Shown: in pieces, positions 13,071 to 14,088 of the stretch
Position numbering within the stretch: the first letter of the stretch is position 1
Layout: every line of letters starts with the position of its first letter
NCBI GenBank assembly: GCA_016930895.1
Contig: JAFGFV010000423.1
Location: 1 to 14,088, forward strand
DNA length: 14,088 bases
Source: Spirochaetales bacterium
Lineage (GTDB): Bacteria; Spirochaetota; Spirochaetia; SZUA-6; DRHE01
Direction of reading: 5' to 3'
Made by a program: the position numbers and the translations under genes
The notes under the pieces: model-generated
Seen by the model: only the letters and a program-made list of their open reading frames with translations
Told to the model about the DNA's origin: nothing
The model's database searches: none

Positions 13071-13525
13071 GCGAACCGAGGAAGCTGCTCGCCGCCAATC
13101 GCCGGGCACGCTTCAACTATTCCGTCGAGGAAACCCTCGAGTGCGGAATCGAGCTGCAGGGGACGGAGGTCAAGTCCCTCAAGGAAGGCAAGTTCTCGTT
13201 CAGCGACGCCTATGCCAAGATTGAGAACGGGGAGCTGTGGCTGGTAGGGCTGCACATCACCCCCTACCGCTTCGGGAACATCCACAACCACGATCCGGAG
13301 CGACCGCGCAAGCTCCTGGCGCACCGCCAGGAGATCAAGAAGCTGACCCGTAAGGTCGTAGAGAAAGGCTTGACGCTGGTGCCGTTGTCCTTCTATCTTA
13401 AAAGAGGACTCGTCAAGCTGGAGCTCGGGGTGTGTCGCGGCAAGAAGGTGGTTGACAAGCGCGATACGATAAGGCGCCGGGACCAGAAGCGAGATACCGA
13501 GCGGGCTCTCAAAGACGCCCTGTAA
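13067..13525 (+). CDS. smpB: SsrA-binding protein SmpB
   Basis: This 152-residue, very basic RNA-binding protein carries tmRNA to stalled ribosomes for trans-translation. Family hallmarks are the NRRARFNYSVEETLECGIEL start, GTEVKSLKEGKFSFSDAYA, LHITPYRFGN, the LIVPLSFYLKRGLVKLELGV-like region (here LTLVPLSFYLKRG), and the VDKRDTIRRRD segment leading into a basic C-terminal tail that enters the decoding site. Length is normal for the family. The GTG start shares GTGA with the stop of the preceding membrane protein gene. The ssrA gene begins 19 bases after the stop, so both partners of the rescue system are adjacent and may share a transcript. Confidence 0.97.
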   Translation: MSEPRKLLAANRRARFNYSVEETLECGIELQGTEVKSLKEGKFSFSDAYAKIENGELWLVGLHITPYRFGNIHNHDPERPRKLLAHRQEIKKLTRKVVEKGLTLVPLSFYLKRGLVKLELGVCRGKKVVDKRDTIRRRDQKRDTERALKDAL

Positions 13526-13544
13526 CTCGCAGATCATTGAAAAT

Positions 13545-13886
13545 GGGGGTGCACCGGATTCGACTGAGGTTGATGATTCAGGGATTGCAGGTGGAGCGCC
13601 AATCTCCTAAAAGTGGCACCAACGATAACTGCCGATAACGCAGAATTCGCACTGGCGGCATAAGGCCGTCACGGGCACCCGGCGTCCTGCTCCGAACGCC
13701 GGAATGCTTGTCACAAACCGGGGCTTGCTCTCCCCCAGCGCCGCATAAGGGGGGGGACACAAATGCGGCAAACGGTTCGGGTCGGTCCGCCGCCTAACCA
13801 GCCTGTGCCGTAAACAATAGGCGGTTAAACCTGTAGAGGTCTCTGGGGCGCGCCTCAGGACGCGGGTTCGACTCCCGCCACCTCCA
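13545..13886 (+). ncRNA. ssrA: tmRNA (transfer-messenger RNA)
   Basis: The acceptor stem pairs GGGGGTG (13545-13551) with CACCTCC (13879-13885), leaving A13886 as discriminator. CCA is not encoded and must be added. CACCGGATTCGAC follows the 5' strand as in other tmRNAs. The T arm is GCGGG (13862-13866), loop TTCGACT, CCCGC (13874-13878). A first hairpin (GATTG 13583-13587 with CAATC 13600-13604) fits pseudoknot 1. After the tag come CCGGCGT/ACGCCGG (13679-13685 with 13696-13702) and GCCGCAT/ATGCGGC (13740-13746 with 13763-13769). The G-run in the loop of the latter can pair with upstream CCCCC (13732-13736), an H-type pseudoknot. No convincing own promoter is visible, so it may be processed from the smpB transcript. 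Confidence 0.96.
13616..13663 (+). other. tmRNA tag-peptide reading frame
   Basis: Resuming at GCA (13616-13618), the frame reads APTITADNAEFALAA and stops at TAA. The ALAA end is the normal degradation signal. The AGT just before the resume codon resembles that of Escherichia coli tmRNA. The tag is 15 residues, longer than the common 10-12. GCC at 13631 would be a less likely alternative resume codon. Confidence 0.75.
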
Positions 13887-13939
13887 TACGAATCGTTTCG
13901 TGACAGACAAACCCAGGAACGAATCCCAAGCCGCGGGTT

Positions 13940-14088
13940 CTATCTCACAAAGGGAATCCCGAGGTCTTTGCAGATCTTTCGCGCCAGTTGATCTTTAGTC
14001 TCGCTATGCCGCGGGATTGAGGAACGCTTGTCGTGCCGTGGGTTCTGCCACCAGGAATGGCGGCCGCCTTCACGCACAAACACACAAC
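13940..14088 (-). CDS. hicA: HicA-family toxin, C-terminal part cut by window edge
   Basis: On the minus strand an open frame enters from the window edge and gives 48 residues before the TAG at 13940-13942. It reads CVFVREGGRHSWW and continues through IPRHSETKDQLARKICKDLGI. The REGGRH segment with its histidine and the IPRH...LARKICKDLGI end match HicA (YcfA) mRNA interferases of type II toxin-antitoxin systems. Typical HicA has about 60-80 residues, so only the first part is missing. In such loci a hicB antitoxin usually lies next to hicA. None fits in the 53 bases between its stop and ssrA, so it would have to lie beyond the edge. Base composition is lower in GC (about 52-58%) than the neighbouring genes, consistent with acquisition. 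Confidence 0.8.
   Translation of the reverse strand, partial: CVFVREGGRHSWWQNPRHDKRSSIPRHSETKDQLARKICKDLGIPFVR

Noticed and set aside
13452..13537. TTGACA at 13452 and GATCAT at 13532 as an ssrA promoter
   Set aside because: GATCAT is well placed for a start at 13545 but has no -35 partner at 16-18 bases. TTGACA lies far upstream with no -10 box at the right distance.
13888..13902. ACGAA/TTCGT hairpin after ssrA as its terminator
   Set aside because: The stem is only five pairs and no T-tract follows.
13861..13940. CGCGGGTTC repeated at 13861 and 13932 as attachment-site copies
   Set aside because: Only nine bases match, and the similarity ends at once on both sides. A true integrated copy of the ssrA end would normally be longer.

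Overview
The window is GC-rich (about two thirds GC by eye), densely coded bacterial chromosome. A spirochaete (Spirochaetota) host is the best guess. The reasons are two tandem signal peptidases I, one of them large with a long insertion, next to a PEGA plus SUMF1-like membrane protein and smpB-ssrA. This rests on remembered family resemblance, not on a search.

Region 1 (1-8213, + strand) is the unusual part. It starts with a 1234-residue protein carrying three PilZ domains, each with a visible RxxxR and (D/N)xSxxG c-di-GMP signature, joined to a LuxD-like alpha/beta hydrolase and a SAM-dependent methyltransferase. Then come a divergent AMP-forming acyl ligase, an acyl carrier protein, and a six-helix membrane histidine kinase carrying its own receiver and an apparently intact HD-GYP c-di-GMP phosphodiesterase domain. 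Together these look like an acyl activation, carrier and transfer route whose transferase senses c-di-GMP, next to an enzyme that would destroy c-di-GMP. I know of no described system with this make-up.

Region 2 (8284-11305, - strand) is a tightly packed operon of two signal peptidase I genes followed by hemW. The first lepB stop and second lepB start abut, and the second lepB overlaps hemW by 17 nt. It converges on the kinase gene.

Region 3 (11348-13886, + strand) begins at an apparent divergent promoter. It holds a PEGA/SUMF1-like membrane protein, smpB (4-nt overlap) and, 19 nt after smpB, the tmRNA gene ssrA, so both partners of ribosome rescue are adjacent.

Region 4 (13887-14088) is lower in GC and carries the C-terminal part of a HicA-type toxin on the - strand, cut by the window edge. 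Its place just after the 3' end of ssrA suggests the border of an integrated segment.

Several + strand genes lack a Shine-Dalgarno sequence but have a sigma-70-like promoter whose predicted transcription start falls on or near the start codon, which suggests leaderless mRNAs. No CRISPR array, insertion sequence, rRNA or ordinary tRNA was seen.
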